The notes: generated from the letters alone by a model not told the origin. DNA of 34,194 nucleotides from Lachnospiraceae bacterium (GCA_015056975.1 SVFG01000020.1:1-34194); one strand, 5' to 3'. Positions 15,571 through 24,172 are shown, numbered from the stretch's first letter. A program made the numbers and translations.

Positions 15571-15868
15571 TTACAGGTGTCCAGTAGACTTATTTCATAA
15601 GTCTACAAGAAATGCTGACGCATTTCGGAGTAGATTTATAAAGTTTTGACTGGGTGAAAAGGGAAGCAGGTGTAAGTCCTGCACGAACTCGTCGCTGTAA
15701 GGAAGGAGCCTTATTTCCCGTACGATTCGGAGTCTGCCGTGTATATGCCACGACAGGGAAACTACGAAAGCTGCGGTAATGTCATTGAAGAAAGGGAGAC
15801 TGCCCCCTGCTTTGAGAAGACGAAATAGGGTGATGATGTCTAAGTCAGAAGACCTGCCTGTATCGGTA
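15571..15868 (+). ncRNA. Cobalamin (B12) riboswitch
   Basis: The conserved cobalamin aptamer core is visible: GGGAAGCAGGTGTAAGTCCTG followed by CACGAACTCGTCGCTGTAA, and at the 3' end AAGTCAGAAGACCTGCC (15842-15858), which is the classic B12 box. An additional stem-rich insert (15720-15840) accounts for the long, almost 300-base form. It controls genes for B12 uptake or B12-alternative enzymes by binding adenosyl- or other cobalamins. Two candidate terminators follow (15906 and 15971) and could be the expression platform. The regulated genes are the DUF4430 protein and ECF S component downstream. The exact 5' boundary is approximate. Confidence 0.9.
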
Positions 15869-15905
15869 CTGTAAGACCACGAGTAAAATGGTTGGTACAT
15901 ATGAA

Positions 15906-15937
15906 AATGTGGATAACTTTCATCCACATTCCTTTTG
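15906..15937 (+). terminator. Candidate riboswitch expression-platform hairpin
   Basis: AATGTGGAT (15906-15914) and ATCCACATT (15922-15930) form a perfect nine-base stem followed by CCTTTTGTT. It lies about 48 bases after the B12 box, where a regulated terminator would be expected; the T-tract is short. Confidence 0.65.
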
Positions 15938-15970
15938 TTGTGCATTCACAATAAATCCTATGTATTACAG

Positions 15971-16002
15971 ACCTTTTATCGTTTTGATAAGAGGTTTTTT
16001 TG
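15971..16002 (+). terminator. Second terminator downstream of the riboswitch
   Basis: ACCTTTTATC (15971-15980) pairs with GATAAGAGGT (15986-15995; one wobble) and runs into seven Ts. It has the stronger T-tract of the two hairpins, so it may be the main B12-responsive stop or a backup. Confidence 0.75.
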
Positions 16003-16085
16003 TTCCTCTTTATGCCGAATATGCTAGGGATAATTGTGTGAGGTTTTTGTGGACGCGTGTTTTCGGAAGCTCTACGCTGTCACAA

Positions 16086-16220
16086 GGGTACCCCATATGA
16101 CAGGCACGCTCCCGCTACGGTTCGCAGCGCAGCGGTACTAAGCTCGTAGCCGCAAGATTTGCGGCTAATACCTCGCTAAGTGCCGGCGTGCTCACAGTGC
16201 ACTGTCGTTATGGGGTACCC
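16086..16220. repeat. 135-bp palindromic, MITE-like or structured element
   Basis: GGGTACCCCATA (16086-16097) is repeated in exact inverse at 16209-16220, and the pairing continues past a bulge with GACAG/CTGTC. Inside are further stems: GCTACG/CGTAGC, and TAGCCGCAA-GAT-TTGCGGCTA (16147-16167) with nine perfect pairs. The interior is much more GC-rich than its surroundings. It contains no ORF, and no target-site duplication is obvious. It lies between the riboswitch terminators and the DUF4430 gene, so it is transcribed in the leader. It could be a small non-autonomous mobile element, a dispersed palindromic repeat or a structured leader RNA. Confidence 0.7.
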
Positions 16221-16312
16221 ATGCTCCATCACCGAGCTTCTGTACAACATGTACCCACAACAAACCTCGTACAACACCCCCATAACTACAGAACAGAAAG
16301 AAGGAAAACAAC

Positions 16313-16723
16313 ATGACAGAAAACAAAAAACTGAACAAAAAAGTCATTGGCGGAATCGTAGCCCTGGTTGCTTTAATCGCAATCTTTGTAGCAATATTCA
16401 TTGCATTCCGCCCAAAGCCCGCAGAGGGAAGTAAGGCAATTACCATCACGGTGGTAAATGATGCCAAGGAATCCAAGACCTATGAAATAAAAACAGATGT
16501 TGAATATTTAAAGCAGGCAATGGAAGAGGCAGAGGGCCTTACCTTTGAATGTGACGGAACCGGTATGCTGATGACGGTAAACGGTGTAACTGCAGACTGG
16601 AACGTAAACCAGTCCTATTGGGCACTTTACGTAAATGATGACTACGGTCAGTTTGGTATCAGCGAACAACCGGTATACGACGGGGACGCATTCCGTATCG
16701 AGTATACCATATCTGAGTTTTAG
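16313..16723 (+). CDS. Membrane-anchored DUF4430 (transcobalamin-like) protein
   Basis: The 136-residue protein has one N-terminal membrane anchor (VIGGIVALVALIAIFVAIFI, residues ~11-30) after a short basic head, then an outside domain. ITITVVNDAKESKTYEIKTD, LKQAMEEAEGL and SYWALYVNDDYGQFGISEQP match DUF4430, a fold related to the C-terminal part of transcobalamin and intrinsic factor. It is therefore probably a surface cobalamin-binding or delivery protein. The upstream B12 riboswitch and downstream ECF S component strongly support this. No lipobox Cys is visible, so the anchor is a transmembrane helix rather than lipid. An AAGGA site precedes the ATG. Confidence 0.85.
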   Translation: MTENKKLNKKVIGGIVALVALIAIFVAIFIAFRPKPAEGSKAITITVVNDAKESKTYEIKTDVEYLKQAMEEAEGLTFECDGTGMLMTVNGVTADWNVNQSYWALYVNDDYGQFGISEQPVYDGDAFRIEYTISEF

Positions 16724-16764
16724 GGATATCGTTACAATAGGCAGTCAGAAAGAGTGATGTTTTC

Positions 16765-17310
16765 ATGAAAAATTCAGGAAAATTAAAAACAACCACCTTG
16801 GACATTGCGCTTATCGGCATGATGGTTGCAGTGATAGAGGTGTGCAAGGTAGCGCTCATGGGGTTGCCCAACATTGAGCTTACCACCTTTTGGGTGATAA
16901 TGTTTACCCTGTTTTTTAGAAGAAAAATCATATTTGTAATACCGGTGTTTATCCTGATAGAGGGTTGTATATTCGGTGTGCAGATCTGGTGGGTGATGTA
17001 TCTGTATGCATGGCCGCTTCTGGCGATGATTGCATGGATATTCAGAAAGCAGGAATCTGTGTGGTTTTGGAGTATATTGTCCGCTATTTTCGGCTTATTC
17101 TTCGGCTTTTTGTGTGCCATACCTTATGTGTTTATCGGTGCAGCAGACGGTGGAATCCGCAGCGGACTGACAACAGGCTTTACCTGGTGGATTGCCGGCA
17201 TTCCTTATGATTTATTGCACTGTGTGGGCAATTTTGTGTTGATGCTGGTGCTGTATTATCCTATCCGTGGTGCCATGAAGAAGGTAAACAAGTTATTGCA
17301 GGGACAGTAA
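16765..17310 (+). CDS. ECF transporter S component, probably cobalamin-specific
   Basis: This 181-residue integral membrane protein has about six hydrophobic helices, beginning with a short basic N-terminus and TTLDIALIGMMVAVIEVCKV, as in ECF substrate-binding (S) subunits. It has no ATPase or T subunit beside it, so it presumably uses a shared energising module elsewhere (group II ECF transporter). Context sets the probable substrate: a cobalamin riboswitch and a DUF4430 binding protein lie directly upstream, 41 bases away. Sequence alone cannot separate B12 from precursors such as cobinamide. The gene ends at the shared terminator with the histidine kinase. Confidence 0.83.
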   Translation: MKNSGKLKTTTLDIALIGMMVAVIEVCKVALMGLPNIELTTFWVIMFTLFFRRKIIFVIPVFILIEGCIFGVQIWWVMYLYAWPLLAMIAWIFRKQESVWFWSILSAIFGLFFGFLCAIPYVFIGAADGGIRSGLTTGFTWWIAGIPYDLLHCVGNFVLMLVLYYPIRGAMKKVNKLLQGQ

Positions 17311-17313
17311 AAG

Positions 17314-17353
17314 AAAATGACGAAGAAGAGCTAATCTTCCTCGTCATTTTTTT
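17314..17353. terminator. Bidirectional terminator overlapping a coding end
   Basis: AAAATGACGAAGAAGA (17314-17329) and TCTTCCTCGTCATTTT (17335-17350) form a 16-base stem with one mismatch, A-rich on one side and T-rich on the other, so it can stop transcription both ways. Its right arm encodes the last codons (DEED-stop) of the - strand kinase. Confidence 0.9.
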
Positions 17354-18758
17354 GGGAGAGAGCCAGGGAAAAGATAAATTCGCTACCTTCGCCCTGGGTA
17401 CTGATTACATTGATATGTTCGCCGTGAGAATTGATGATTTCCTTTACAATGGAGAGTCCCAGTCCGGTGCCTTTTTTATCCTTACCTCGGGAAGAGTCGG
17501 ACTTGTAAAAGCGGTCCCAAATCAGTTTCAAATCCTCCTTGGGGATACCGATTCCGGTGTCCTTTACCGAGACAAACAGCTTGTTTTTCTTTTCTGCTGT
17601 TTCCAGTCGTATTACGGAGTTGTGATGGCTGAATTTGATGGCGTTGTCCGTCAGGTTGTACAGCACCTGTTGGATTTTGCCCATGTCCGCATCCACATAC
17701 ATCACGTCGCCGGTAAGCACCAGTTCAATGGAAATATTTTTGGCACGACAAGTTCCCTCGAAGGATGCCGCCGTGTTGCGGATGACTTGATTGATATCAA
17801 ATTCGGTGCGGTCCAGGAAAATACCCTTGGTGTTTAAGTTGTTCAGCATCAAAAGGCTGTCCGTAAGCTTTTTCAACCGGTCGGTTTCATTTAGTACGAT
17901 ATTTAAATACTTTTCATACATTTCCGGCGGGATGGTTCCGTCCAGCATAGCCTCCAGATAACCGCGTATGGAGGTTAAGGGAGAGCGGAAGTCGTGGGAA
18001 ACGTTTGCCACAAACTTCTTTTGGTTATCCTCTGCACCGGCAATCTCACTTGCCATATAGTTCAGACAGGCTGCGAGGTATCCTATTTCATCATCACTGT
18101 CCACCTGAAATTCGTAGTGCATATTGCCCGAGGCGTATTGCTCCGTGGCGTAGGTAATCTTTTTTAGGGGAACATACACCATTTCCGTAAAGAAGATTAG
18201 GATAATGAGGGACAACATCAAAAGCACAATCAGCGTAATGTAGGAAATGCGCTGCAGACTGTCGCAGGATTCCTGAATACTCGTCATGGGGCAATGGATA
18301 ACCACATAGCCCTTTACCATGTAATTGGAGGTAATGGGAGCAAAGGTGGTGAGTACGGCAGTGTCAAAGGTACCGAAAAAATCACCCACGGTATAATATG
18401 CCCCTCCCGTACTGGTCGGGTCAAAGTCTTCAATAATGACAGATTCCTCCACGTTCAGTGCAGTGCTGGTGTCCAGCACCACCAGACCGGAAGGATTGAT
18501 AATGCGGATAACGGAGTCCTGATAAATTGCCAGGGTATCCATCTGCGTTTTTACGCTCTCCAGACTGGTCTCGCTGGTATACAGACCGCTTGCATAGGTA
18601 TTTGCAATGGCGCTTGCTTCGGTATAGAGACTTTCAGCTTTCTCCCTTACCAGATGATCCTTGGTCATGCCGGGAATAAGGGTGGCAACGATAATAAACC
18701 CGAATACACCAAATATGAAATACGCCAGTATAAATTTCAGATAAAGAGTTTTTTTCAT
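17331..18758 (-). CDS. Sensor histidine kinase, PhoR/HAMP type
   Basis: The 475-residue kinase has TM1 at about residues 7-29, an extracellular sensor region to ~170, and TM2 at ~172-192. A HAMP linker follows, then the HisKA motif VANVSHDFRSPLTSIRGYL with phospho-acceptor His255, an N box YNLTDNAIKFSHH, G1 DTGIGIP and G2 GTGLGLSIVKEII. The HisKA Glu next to His is Asp here (SHDF), a common Firmicutes variant. It partners the response regulator encoded 12 bases upstream. The signal is unknown. The transcript probably starts at or before the regulator and ends at the bidirectional terminator. Confidence 0.95.
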   Translation of the reverse strand: MKKTLYLKFILAYFIFGVFGFIIVATLIPGMTKDHLVREKAESLYTEASAIANTYASGLYTSETSLESVKTQMDTLAIYQDSVIRIINPSGLVVLDTSTALNVEESVIIEDFDPTSTGGAYYTVGDFFGTFDTAVLTTFAPITSNYMVKGYVVIHCPMTSIQESCDSLQRISYITLIVLLMLSLIILIFFTEMVYVPLKKITYATEQYASGNMHYEFQVDSDDEIGYLAACLNYMASEIAGAEDNQKKFVANVSHDFRSPLTSIRGYLEAMLDGTIPPEMYEKYLNIVLNETDRLKKLTDSLLMLNNLNTKGIFLDRTEFDINQVIRNTAASFEGTCRAKNISIELVLTGDVMYVDADMGKIQQVLYNLTDNAIKFSHHNSVIRLETAEKKNKLFVSVKDTGIGIPKEDLKLIWDRFYKSDSSRGKDKKGTGLGLSIVKEIINSHGEHINVISTQGEGSEFIFSLALSQKNDEED

Positions 18759-18770
18759 GGTGCCTCACAT

Positions 18771-19481
18771 TCACGCATTATCACTGCGGACTTCAAACTT
18801 GTAACCGATGCCCCAGATAGTGGCAATTTTCCAGTTGGCGTGGTCCTTGATTTTTTCACGCAGACGCTTGATGTGAACATCCACGGTACGAGTGTCTCCT
18901 ATGTATTCGTAGCCCCAAATCTGGTCCAAAAGCTGTTCTCTGGTAAATACATGGTTGGGAGAGGAGGCAAGGAAATACAAAAGCTCCAGTTCCTTGGGGG
19001 GCATGTCTACGGTCTGTCCCAAATAAACTACGGAATAGTTGGTCAGATTGATGGTCAAATCTGCGTATTCCACGGATTTATCGTTGGAGGTTTCCGTAGT
19101 GGTAACGGAGGGTTTATAGCGACGAAGAACCGCCTTTACCCTTGCAACCAGCTCCTTGGAGTCAAAGGGCTTTTCGATGTAATCATCTGCACCCAGCTCC
19201 AGTCCAAGCACCTTGTCAAAGACTTCGCCTTTGGCAGAGAGCATAATAATGGGAACGGAATACTTGGCACGTACTTCGCGGCAGACCTGATAGCCGTCCA
19301 TACCGGGGAGCATGATATCCAAAAGAATCAGGTTGGGCTCCTGGGCCTCCATGGCGGGCATAACGGATTCCCCGTCATTTACGATAATGGTGTCGTAGCA
19401 TTCCTTGGTTAAGTAGAGAGAAATCAGTTCTGCAATATTGTTGTCGTCGTCTACAATGAGTATTTTCTGTTTGCTTACCAT
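18771..19481 (-). CDS. OmpR/PhoB-family response regulator
   Basis: The receiver domain has the acidic pocket VDDD (residues 10-13), phospho-acceptor Asp55 in LLDIMLPGMDG, the conserved Ser in IMLSAKG, and Lys in YIEKPF. The C-terminal winged helix carries VFTREQLLDQIWGYEYIGDT and VDVHIKRLREKI. It is a DNA-binding partner of the kinase that follows. A GGAGG site precedes the start. The gene lies 58 bases after mutS2, separated by a hairpin (TGTTGCCGGT/ACCGGCAACA) without a T-tract, so partial read-through from mutS2 is possible. Confidence 0.96.
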   Translation of the reverse strand: MVSKQKILIVDDDNNIAELISLYLTKECYDTIIVNDGESVMPAMEAQEPNLILLDIMLPGMDGYQVCREVRAKYSVPIIMLSAKGEVFDKVLGLELGADDYIEKPFDSKELVARVKAVLRRYKPSVTTTETSNDKSVEYADLTINLTNYSVVYLGQTVDMPPKELELLYFLASSPNHVFTREQLLDQIWGYEYIGDTRTVDVHIKRLREKIKDHANWKIATIWGIGYKFEVRSDNA

Positions 19482-19509
19482 GTCGGCCTCCTATTGAGTG
19501 TTTATGTAG

Positions 19510-19538
19510 TGTTGCCGGTCAAAGCATAACCGGCAACA
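19510..19538 (-). other. Hairpin between mutS2 and the response regulator
   Basis: TGTTGCCGGT and ACCGGCAACA form a perfect ten-base stem directly after the mutS2 stop. There is no T-tract on the - strand, so it is more likely an RNA-stabilising or weak termination structure than a full terminator. Confidence 0.6.
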
Positions 19539-19539
19539 G

Positions 19540-21918
19540 TTATTTAAAGGTTACAATCGTAACGCCTGCATCGCCCTCGCCGTATTCGCCAAGGCGGTAC
19601 TCCTTTACATATTTCAGACGTTTCAAGTGGGAGTGAACGGCACTTCTGAGAGCACCGGTTCCCTTACCGTGTACCACGCGCACGCTGGGAAGATGTGCAA
19701 TATAGGCATCATCCAAATATTTATCCAGTGTGGCAATCGCCTCATCCACCGTTTTCCCAAGCAGATTGATTTCGGTGGAAACCGACATGGATTTGGACAT
19801 CTTAATCTTGCCGGTACTTGTGCGCTGCAGCGAAGGAGCGCTGATGGTAGCCTCCTGCACCAGTGCCAAATCCTTGATATTGGTCTGGGTACGCATGATG
19901 CCGCACTGTACAAAGAGGTTACCCTTTGCATCTGGCAGAGTGTTTACAGTACCGGATAAGCCCATGGAAAGGATTTTTACGGAATCGCCTTTTTTCAGCT
20001 TCTTGGGGTCGAGAGCTTTGCTCTGAGGTTTCTTTTCGGTCTGTCCCAGAGAAAGGCGGTCATTCTTTTCCTTGATTTTGTCACGTACCTTCTGGCGCTT
20101 TTTCTCCAAATCCTTGATATCGGAGCCGGCGCCCAGCTTGTTGAAGTCGCGGATGGTCTCATCGGCAACCTCTTTTGCCTCCTGCAAAATGCTTCTCGCC
20201 TTTTCGTTTGCCTCCCGCAAGATGCGATCCTTCGCCTGATCTATTTTTTCGTTCTTTTGCTTCAGCTGCTCCTTGAGAGTACGGATTTCTTCTTTGTATT
20301 TGGCAATTTCCTGCTGTTCCTTCTCAATGGTAACACGGCTTGTCTCCAAATCTGCAATAACATCCTCAAAGTTTTTGTCTTCCTTGCTGATTTGTTCCTT
20401 TGCAGCATCAATGATTTCATCGGGCAGTCCCAGCTTGGAAGAGATGGCGAAGGCATTGCTTTTGCCGGGGATACCGATAAGCAGTCTGTAGGTGGGCTGC
20501 AGGGTCTCTACGCTGAACTCACAGCAGGCATTCTCCACGAAGCTTGTGGAGAGAGCATAGATTTTCAGCTCGCTGTAGTGAGTGGTTGCCATGGTGCGGA
20601 TACCTCTGTCGTGGAGGTGATTCAAAATGGAAATGGCAAGTGCGGCACCCTCAGTGGGGTCAGTTCCCGCGCCCAACTCATCAAACAGACACAGGGAATT
20701 TTCATCCGCATGCTGCAAAATGTGGACAATACTCGTCATATGGGAGGAGAAGGTGGATAAGCTCTGCTCAATGCTCTGCTCATCACCGATATCCGCATAT
20801 ACCTCCGTAAAAATGGAAAGTTCTGAGCGATCCAACGCCGGAATGTGCATACCTGCCTGCCCCATTAGGGTAAACAGTCCCACAGTCTTCAAGGAAACCG
20901 TCTTACCGCCGGTGTTGGGTCCGGTGATGATTAACAGGTCAAAATCCTTTCCCAAATGAATATCTATGGGTACCACCTTCTTTTTATCAAGGAGCGGGTG
21001 GCGTCCCTTGCGGATATGAATATAGTGGTCCTCATTAAAAATGGGTTCCGTGGCATTCTGGTCCAGAGCCAGCTTTGCCTTAGCAAAAATAAAGTCGAGA
21101 AGCGTCATAATCTTCTGATTGGTGGCAAGCTCCTCTGTGTGTTCCCCGGCCTGACCGCTTAAGGTGGCGAGAATGATTTCAATTTCCTTCTGCTCCTCAA
21201 GCTCCAGCTCCTTTAACTGATTGTTCAGGCTCACAACGGCAGCAGGCTCGATAAAGAAAGTAGAGCCCGTAGCGGACTGGTCATGCACCATACCGTTTAC
21301 CTGCCCCTTGTACTCGGACTTAACCGGGATACAATAGCGGTTGTTGCGCATGGTAATTACCGCATCCTGCAAATAGTTGCGGTAGGAGCCGGTCAGCATG
21401 GAATTTAGCTGATTGTGTATCTTTTCATTGGTCAGCTGTTGATTGCGGCGGATGCTTTTTAGCTTGGGGCTGGCATCATCTGCAATCTCCTCCTCGGAAA
21501 GAATGCAACGGTTGATTTCGTTTGCAAGCTGGGTCAGAGGAGTCAGCTGTTCAAAATAAGTGTCCAGACTGTCATCGGGAGTATCCTCCCTATCCTTCTT
21601 GCCGTAAGTCTTGATGCGGCTTACATTGTCCAGAAGCTTTGCAATCTTTAAAAGCTCTGAAGTAGATAATGTGCTGCCGATTTCCAGAGAACGGATGGAA
21701 AAGCCCAGGTCGCTGTTGCTTCCAAAGGAGGTGGAACCTACCTTAAACAGACGGGACAGGGCGTCCTTCGTCTCGGACTGTGCCTGACGGATTTCCTCTA
21801 AATCCACGGAAGGCACAAGCTCCTCGCAGAGCTTCTTGCCCGGTGCGGAATCCGCTTTCTCAATTAAGAGCTGTATAATTTTGTTATATTCTAATGTTTT
21901 TAATACCTTTTGATTCAT
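19540..21918 (-). CDS. mutS2: MutS2 (RqcU-type) ATPase / endonuclease
   Basis: The 792-residue protein is full length for MutS2. The MutS-type core and lever region occupy the N-terminal ~320 residues, the Walker A GPNTGGKTVSLKTVGL lies around 332, and Walker B with D-E is in LCLFDELGAGTDPTEGAALA. A long charged coiled coil (~510-640) comes next and a C-terminal Smr nuclease domain with INLLGKTVDEA and VRVVHGKGTGALR closes the protein. MutS2 suppresses recombination in some bacteria, and in Bacillus it also acts on collided ribosomes (established for the family). The leader has inverted repeats at 21946 and about 21983. The start ATG has an AGGAGAG site. Confidence 0.97.
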   Translation of the reverse strand: MNQKVLKTLEYNKIIQLLIEKADSAPGKKLCEELVPSVDLEEIRQAQSETKDALSRLFKVGSTSFGSNSDLGFSIRSLEIGSTLSTSELLKIAKLLDNVSRIKTYGKKDREDTPDDSLDTYFEQLTPLTQLANEINRCILSEEEIADDASPKLKSIRRNQQLTNEKIHNQLNSMLTGSYRNYLQDAVITMRNNRYCIPVKSEYKGQVNGMVHDQSATGSTFFIEPAAVVSLNNQLKELELEEQKEIEIILATLSGQAGEHTEELATNQKIMTLLDFIFAKAKLALDQNATEPIFNEDHYIHIRKGRHPLLDKKKVVPIDIHLGKDFDLLIITGPNTGGKTVSLKTVGLFTLMGQAGMHIPALDRSELSIFTEVYADIGDEQSIEQSLSTFSSHMTSIVHILQHADENSLCLFDELGAGTDPTEGAALAISILNHLHDRGIRTMATTHYSELKIYALSTSFVENACCEFSVETLQPTYRLLIGIPGKSNAFAISSKLGLPDEIIDAAKEQISKEDKNFEDVIADLETSRVTIEKEQQEIAKYKEEIRTLKEQLKQKNEKIDQAKDRILREANEKARSILQEAKEVADETIRDFNKLGAGSDIKDLEKKRQKVRDKIKEKNDRLSLGQTEKKPQSKALDPKKLKKGDSVKILSMGLSGTVNTLPDAKGNLFVQCGIMRTQTNIKDLALVQEATISAPSLQRTSTGKIKMSKSMSVSTEINLLGKTVDEAIATLDKYLDDAYIAHLPSVRVVHGKGTGALRSAVHSHLKRLKYVKEYRLGEYGEGDAGVTIVTFK

Positions 21919-22055
21919 GGTAATCTCTCCTAAATTACGAAATGTGCAGTGGTGAGATTGTTCACTGCGTTTTGCTGCTGATCATGGGTGCAGTAGCAGT
22001 AATGCCCCATGTTCCTATATTACCACAAATAATGGTAGGAATGCAATCGGAAGGC

Positions 22056-22084
22056 TTGCGCAAGTAAATAAAGTGTGCTATATT
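22056..22084 (+). promoter_or_regulatory. Candidate promoter of the broken MATE gene
   Basis: TTGCGC (22056-22061), a 17-base spacer and TATATT (22079-22084) make a reasonable sigma-A promoter 42 bases before the ATG. The intergenic region is divergent with mutS2. Confidence 0.5.
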
Positions 22085-22125
22085 CTTGTCCGGCTTTTAT
22101 TTATGGAATTTAAGGAGACTACTTC

Positions 22126-23456
22126 ATGCAAATACAGTTATCAGATCATTTCACGTACAAAAAATTAATCCGCTTTGTCCTACCTTCTATCATGATGATG
22201 ATATTTACCTCTATCTACGGAGTGGTGGACGGTTTGTTTGTGTCGAATTTTGTGGGCAAGATTCCCTTTGCAGCCATCAATCTGATTATGCCCTTTCTCA
22301 TGATAATGGGCGGAGTGGGCTTTATGATTGGTACCGGAGGCAATGCGCTGGTGGCAAAGACCTTGGGTGAGGGCAAGAGGGAAGTTGCAAACCGATACTT
22401 TACCATGATGATTCTGTTTACGCTTCTGGTGGGAGCCGTACTTACCGTTGTCGGAGTCATTTTTATCCGCCCATTTCCGTATTTCTGGGTGCCACGGAAG
22501 GAATGCTGGAGGACTGCGTGGTTTACGGCAGAATCAATCTGTTATTCATGCCATCCTTTATGCTGCAAAATGTGTTCCAGAGCTTCCTCATAACGGCGGA
22601 GAAACCCAAGCTGGGTCTGTTCTTTACGGTGGCAGCAGGCGTGACCAATATGGTGCTGGATGCAGTGCTTATTGCGGGACTTCATTGGGGTGTTGCGGGA
22701 GCAGCCATCGCTACAGGAATCAGCCAGTGTGTGGGCGGTGTATTACCGCTATTCTATTTCCTGCGCAAAAACAGCAGTCTGTTAAGGATGACGAAGACCA
22801 AGCTGGAGGGCAGGGCAATATTAAAGGCATGTACCAACGGTTCATCCGAGCTTATGAGTAATATCTCCGGTTCGCTTGTGGGTATGCTCTATAATTTCCA
22901 GCTTCTAAAATATGCGGGAGAAAATGGTGTTGCGGCATACGGAGTGCTTATGTATGTGCAGTTTATTTTTATTGCTATCTTTATCGGCTATGCCATCGGT
23001 AGTGCTCCAATTATAGGCTATCATTACGGAGCCGGTAACCGTGAGGAGTTAAAGAGTATGCTGCGTAAGAGTGTGTATCTGATGAGTATTACCGGCGTTT
23101 CGCTGATGATATTGGCAAAGATATTGGCACCGGTGCTTGCAGGAATATTTGTAGGCTATGACCCGGAGCTGTTTGAGATGACAACACACGCATTTAAAAT
23201 ATTTGCCTATTCCTTCCTGCTGGCAGGCTTAAATATATTCGTATCCTCCTTTTTTACAGCATTAAACAACGGAGGGGTTTCTGCGGTGATTTCTTTTTTG
23301 AGAACTCTGGTATTCCAGATGCTTTCGGTTTTGCTGTTACCTATGTTGTTTGATATTGAGGGTATCTGGTGGGCAATAGCGGCTGCAGAGGTATTTGCTT
23401 TTATCATTTCCTTTATTTTTTTAGTTGCGAAACGTAAAAAATATCATTATGCTTAA
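22126..23456 (+). pseudogene. MATE-family efflux transporter, one frameshift
   Basis: Two overlapping ORFs (22126-22593 and 22503-23456) together encode a complete MATE transporter of about 443 residues. The first frame is normal from IRFVLPSIMMMIFTSIYGVV to VVGVIFIRP; the second continues with MLEDCVVYGRINLLFMPSFM to the end. Around 22470-22476 (ATCCGCCCATTTCCG) restoring one base gives IRPISVFLGATEGMLEDC, the expected family sequence. So one base was lost in or near the CCC run. MATE proteins export drugs or metabolites with Na+ or H+. The rest is undamaged, so the mutation is very recent or a sequencing error. Confidence 0.9.
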
Positions 23457-23478
23457 TATAGTGATAAGGAGGTAGAGG

Positions 23479-24165
23479 ATGCGACTTTTATTGGCGGAGG
23501 ATGAAGTAGATTTGTCGGAAGCATTGGTTGCTGTGTTAAGGCACAATCATTATTCGGTAGACGCTGTATATGACGGAGAGGCTGCTTTAGCATATTTGGA
23601 GGGGCAGGAATATGACGGCGTGATCCTGGATATTATGATGCCCAAGCTTGACGGAATCAGTGTGTTAAAAGCCATGAGGGCAAAAGGTATGCGTGTGCCT
23701 GTGCTTATGCTGACGGCAAAGACCACAGTGGATGACAGGGTGCTTGGATTGGACAGCGGAGCAGATGATTATTTGGGAAAGCCCTTTGCCATGAAGGAGC
23801 TTTTGGCACGTATCCGCGCCATGACCAGAAGACAGTCAGAGTTTGTGGATAATATACTTACCTGGGGTGGCATTACCTTAAATCGCACTACCTTTGAGCT
23901 GGGCTTCGGTGAAAATACGATTCGTCTTGCAAACAAGGAATTTCAGATGCTGGAAATGCTTCTGATGAATCCGGGACAGATTATTTCTACAGAACGTTTT
24001 ATGGAAAAAATCTGGGGCTATGACAGTGATACGGAAATCAGCGTAGTCTGGGTATATATATCCTATTTGCGCAAAAAGCTCGCAAATATAGGAGCAGATG
24101 TGGAGATAAAAGCGGTGAGAAATCAGGGCTATTCCATGGAATTGGGAAGTAGCAGGATTGGGTAG
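23479..24165 (+). CDS. OmpR-family response regulator
   Basis: This 228-residue regulator has a receiver domain with acidic residues EDE (7-9), phospho-acceptor Asp51 in VILDIMMPKLDG, Thr in LMLTAKT and Lys in YLGKPF, and a winged-helix output domain (IISTERFMEKIWGYDSDTEI and VWVYISYLRKKLANIG). It forms a two-component system with the kinase that starts 7 bases after its stop. A TAAGGAGG site precedes the ATG. Tandem 11-bp boxes upstream of the VTC gene (25206) are a candidate target, which would make it the regulator of the surface-polymer module that follows. Confidence 0.95.
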   Translation: MRLLLAEDEVDLSEALVAVLRHNHYSVDAVYDGEAALAYLEGQEYDGVILDIMMPKLDGISVLKAMRAKGMRVPVLMLTAKTTVDDRVLGLDSGADDYLGKPFAMKELLARIRAMTRRQSEFVDNILTWGGITLNRTTFELGFGENTIRLANKEFQMLEMLLMNPGQIISTERFMEKIWGYDSDTEISVVWVYISYLRKKLANIGADVEIKAVRNQGYSMELGSSRIG

Positions 24166-24172
24166 GTGAAAG

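Noticed and set aside
15888-16100. 70-residue ORF between the riboswitch and the DUF4430 gene
   Set aside because: It lies across both terminator hairpins, has no ribosome site and the product looks random.
18294-19412. 372-residue ORF on the + strand opposite the two-component genes
   Set aside because: It is the antisense shadow of well-supported kinase and regulator genes and lacks domain-like sequence.
20257-20760. 167-residue + strand ORF inside mutS2
   Set aside because: Shadow frame of the MutS2 ATPase region, without a ribosome site or recognisable domain.
22086-22370. 94-residue ORF at the start of the MATE gene in another frame
   Set aside because: The overlapping frame gives a clear MATE N-terminus, so this is a shadow.
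22465-22480. Programmed ribosomal frameshift in the MATE gene
   Set aside because: No slippery heptamer or downstream structure is evident, and MATE transporters are not known to use frameshifting; a simple one-base loss explains it.
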